Shown here: positions 35,963 to 37,573 of the stretch, piece after piece
How positions within the stretch are numbered: position 1 is the stretch's first letter
Layout of the letters: the number at the start of each line of letters is the position of its first letter
Source of the DNA: Spirochaetota bacterium
Lineage (GTDB): Bacteria > Spirochaetota > Spirochaetia > DSM-2461
Assembly (NCBI GenBank): GCA_003644105.1
Contig: QNBK01000004.1
Coordinates: 1-37,573, forward strand
Reading direction: 5' to 3'
Length of the DNA stretch: 37,573 bases
Notes under the pieces: generated by a model
The model's input: only the letters and a program-made list of their open reading frames with translations
What the model was told of the DNA's origin: nothing
Database searches by the model: none
Program-made: the position numbers and the translations under genes

Positions 35963-36312
35963 CCCGGCGGCCAGTTTAATCGGCGCCCCCCGAGGATATG
36001 AGCATGAAGGTATTCCACTTCTTGCCCACCGTCAGATCCGTTGTTAACAACCATTCTGTATCCCGGACCGTCAAGACCCAGGGAAGATGCAGCAGCGGAT
36101 ACAGCTGCAAAAAATCTGCCTGTATCCTCAACCGGCTTTGTTGAAAGCTCAGAGAATCTGGAAGAACGCTTTTTAGGGATTACAAGTACGTGGACAGGAG
36201 CCTGAGGATTCATATCGTTAAATGCCAGTACATCGTCGTTTTCAAACACTGGATCCACCTGAATATCACCGGAAATAATCTTGTCGAACACTGTATCAAA
36301 GCTGTTTTGCAT
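35959..36312 (-). CDS. HIT-family hydrolase
   Basis: FDKIISGDIQVDPVFENDDVLAFNDMNPQAPVHVLVIPKK...EVEYLHAHILGGRRLNWPPG; start at internal ATG 36312 is more typical than 36369. Confidence 0.93.
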   Translation of the reverse strand: MQNSFDTVFDKIISGDIQVDPVFENDDVLAFNDMNPQAPVHVLVIPKKRSSRFSELSTKPVEDTGRFFAAVSAAASSLGLDGPGYRMVVNNGSDGGQEVEYLHAHILGGRRLNWPPG

Positions 36313-36853
36313 GAATTGCCCCTCTGGGAATCCGCTTTGAGTCTTCAGAAGTTTCCGATGTTTCCACATCCAGACTCATACTCATCATCCTCTCCTCATC
36401 AAAAATGAATCTACCCCGAAACGGACGGCCGGCCAACATGTGGGGCAGCCACCATGAGTCGTCGGTCCACATTTTCTCGTAGGGTAACTCGCTTTCACTA
36501 CACCAGAACGGATCGGCTTCAATAGTTTCCACAGGAGTGCCGCTCCACTTATCTGTCTGGAATACATATCCCCGTATGGAGTGACCGTTTGTGAATTGAA
36601 AATACAAATCACCGGAAGCTGACAGATTAGCCACTTTGAGCCCCACCTCTTCGAAAGTTTCACGTACAGCTGCTTCTTCAGGAGTTTCTCCAGGATCGAT
36701 TCTTCCCCCGGGTGCATTTATCAGTCCTGCACCCAAGCCTGTTTTCTTATGTATCAGGAGTACTTTTTCCTCTTTCCTGTCCCTGATAAAACAAAGTACC
36801 GCTTCTTCCACCGGCTTCCAGGTTGCCGGAATGATATCTCTGGCGTTTTTCAT
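36296..36853 (-). CDS. Nudix hydrolase (8-oxo-dGTP diphosphatase-like)
   Basis: Nudix box GGRIDPGETPEEAAVRETFEEVGL. Confidence 0.92.
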   Translation of the reverse strand: MKNARDIIPATWKPVEEAVLCFIRDRKEEKVLLIHKKTGLGAGLINAPGGRIDPGETPEEAAVRETFEEVGLKVANLSASGDLYFQFTNGHSIRGYVFQTDKWSGTPVETIEADPFWCSESELPYEKMWTDDSWWLPHMLAGRPFRGRFIFDEERMMSMSLDVETSETSEDSKRIPRGAIHAKQL

Positions 36854-36955
36854 CCTATAAACTTAACCTCCACACTCTCTTGAATCAAGATTACTGATGA
36901 AGCTGTCAACCGCGTTGCCCACCGTGTATGGTCCATGTTAATCTCTAGCCCAATT

Positions 36956-37573
36956 ATGGCAGAACGTAGTAAAGCCGTCCGTAATATCGGCATAATGGCA
37001 CATATCGACGCAGGTAAAACAACCACTACCGAGCGTATTCTTTTTTATACTCATAAAAGTCACCGTATCGGTGAAGTGGATGAAGGCACTGCAACAATGG
37101 ACTGGATGACCCAGGAACAGAACCGGGGTATCACCATTGTATCGGCGGCAACCACCTGCATATGGAACGACACACAGATAAATATCATTGATACTCCGGG
37201 ACATGTTGACTTCACCGCAGAAGTGGAACGTTCTCTCCGTGTTCTTGATGGTGCGGTAGGTGTGTTTTGCGCCGTTGGCGGTGTTGAACCTCAGTCTGAA
37301 ACAGTCTGGCGTCAGGCCGACCATTACAATGTCCCCCGAATAGCCTATGTGAATAAAATGGACCGTATCGGTGCTGATTTTTATGCTGTTGTTGAAGAAA
37401 TCAGGGAAAAGCTCAAAGCTGTCCCCCTCCCCCTTTCCCTCCCTATCGGCGTGGAATCGGCGTATGAGGGGAATATCGATCTGATTAAAATGCAGGAAGT
37501 TCATTGGGATCTTGATACTGAAGGAGCTGAGCTTCGATTCTCTGATATACGTGAAGAGCATCGTGAAATAGCC
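36956..37573 (+). CDS. fusA: Elongation factor G (3' truncated by window)
   Basis: [142 protein letters not shown]. Absent from the ORF track because it is open at the end. Confidence 0.97.
   Translation, partial: MAERSKAVRNIGIMAHIDAGKTTTTERILFYTHKSHRIGEVDEGTATMDWMTQEQNRGITIVSAATTCIWNDTQINIIDTPGHVDFTAEVERSLRVLDGAVGVFCAVGGVEPQSETVWRQADHYNVPRIAYVNKMDRIGADFYAVVEEIREKLKAVPLPLSLPIGVESAYEGNIDLIKMQEVHWDLDTEGAELRFSDIREEHREIA

Noticed and set aside
36938-37561. 207-aa ORF on -
   Set aside because: Antisense to fusA, whose + frame translates to a clear EF-G; the - translation resembles no protein.
1-37573. CRISPR arrays, IS/transposase, integrase, prophage, toxin-antitoxin or defence genes
   Set aside because: None seen on reading; MazG is present but as the housekeeping NTP pyrophosphohydrolase without a toxin partner.

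Overview
The window looks like a core chromosomal segment of a bacterium, probably a spirochaete judging by gene content and protein character (inference, not tested). It runs left to right on + from about 0 to 15.7 kb: TPR/exported proteins, recA, folK, scpA, scpB, an RluB-type pseudouridine synthase, cmk, rpsA, a GAF-sigma54 activator, a TPR membrane protein, a CHASE2-class III nucleotide cyclase, a lipoprotein and mazG. A long - strand block follows from 36.9 down to 15.7 kb: Nudix, HIT, CAP, aroH, a glgA-like gene, a map-like gene, tRNA-Thr, tRNA-Tyr, a YkgJ-like protein, an MBL-fold hydrolase, mltG, dnaG, rpoD, a zinc-ribbon protein, rnpB (RNase P RNA), a TPR protein, mreB, mreC, mreD, mrdA, rodA and a B12/radical SAM-DUF2344 fusion. 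The 5' part of fusA (EF-G) is on + at the right edge. The ORF track misses fusA because it is open at the window end. It also misses both tRNAs and rnpB. I see no CRISPR array, mobile element, prophage or defence island. The most interesting items are: (1) a possible cyclic-nucleotide/sigma54 circuit, in which a GAF domain with a near-complete NKFDE signature is encoded two genes upstream of a CHASE2 cyclase; (2) a hairpin that would sequester the cyclase ribosome-binding site; (3) rnpB wedged between two CDSs with gaps of about 11-13 nt and a -10-like element on the upstream stop codon; (4) a radical SAM-DUF2344 fusion at the end of the mre/mrd/rod cluster, overlapping mazG tail to tail.
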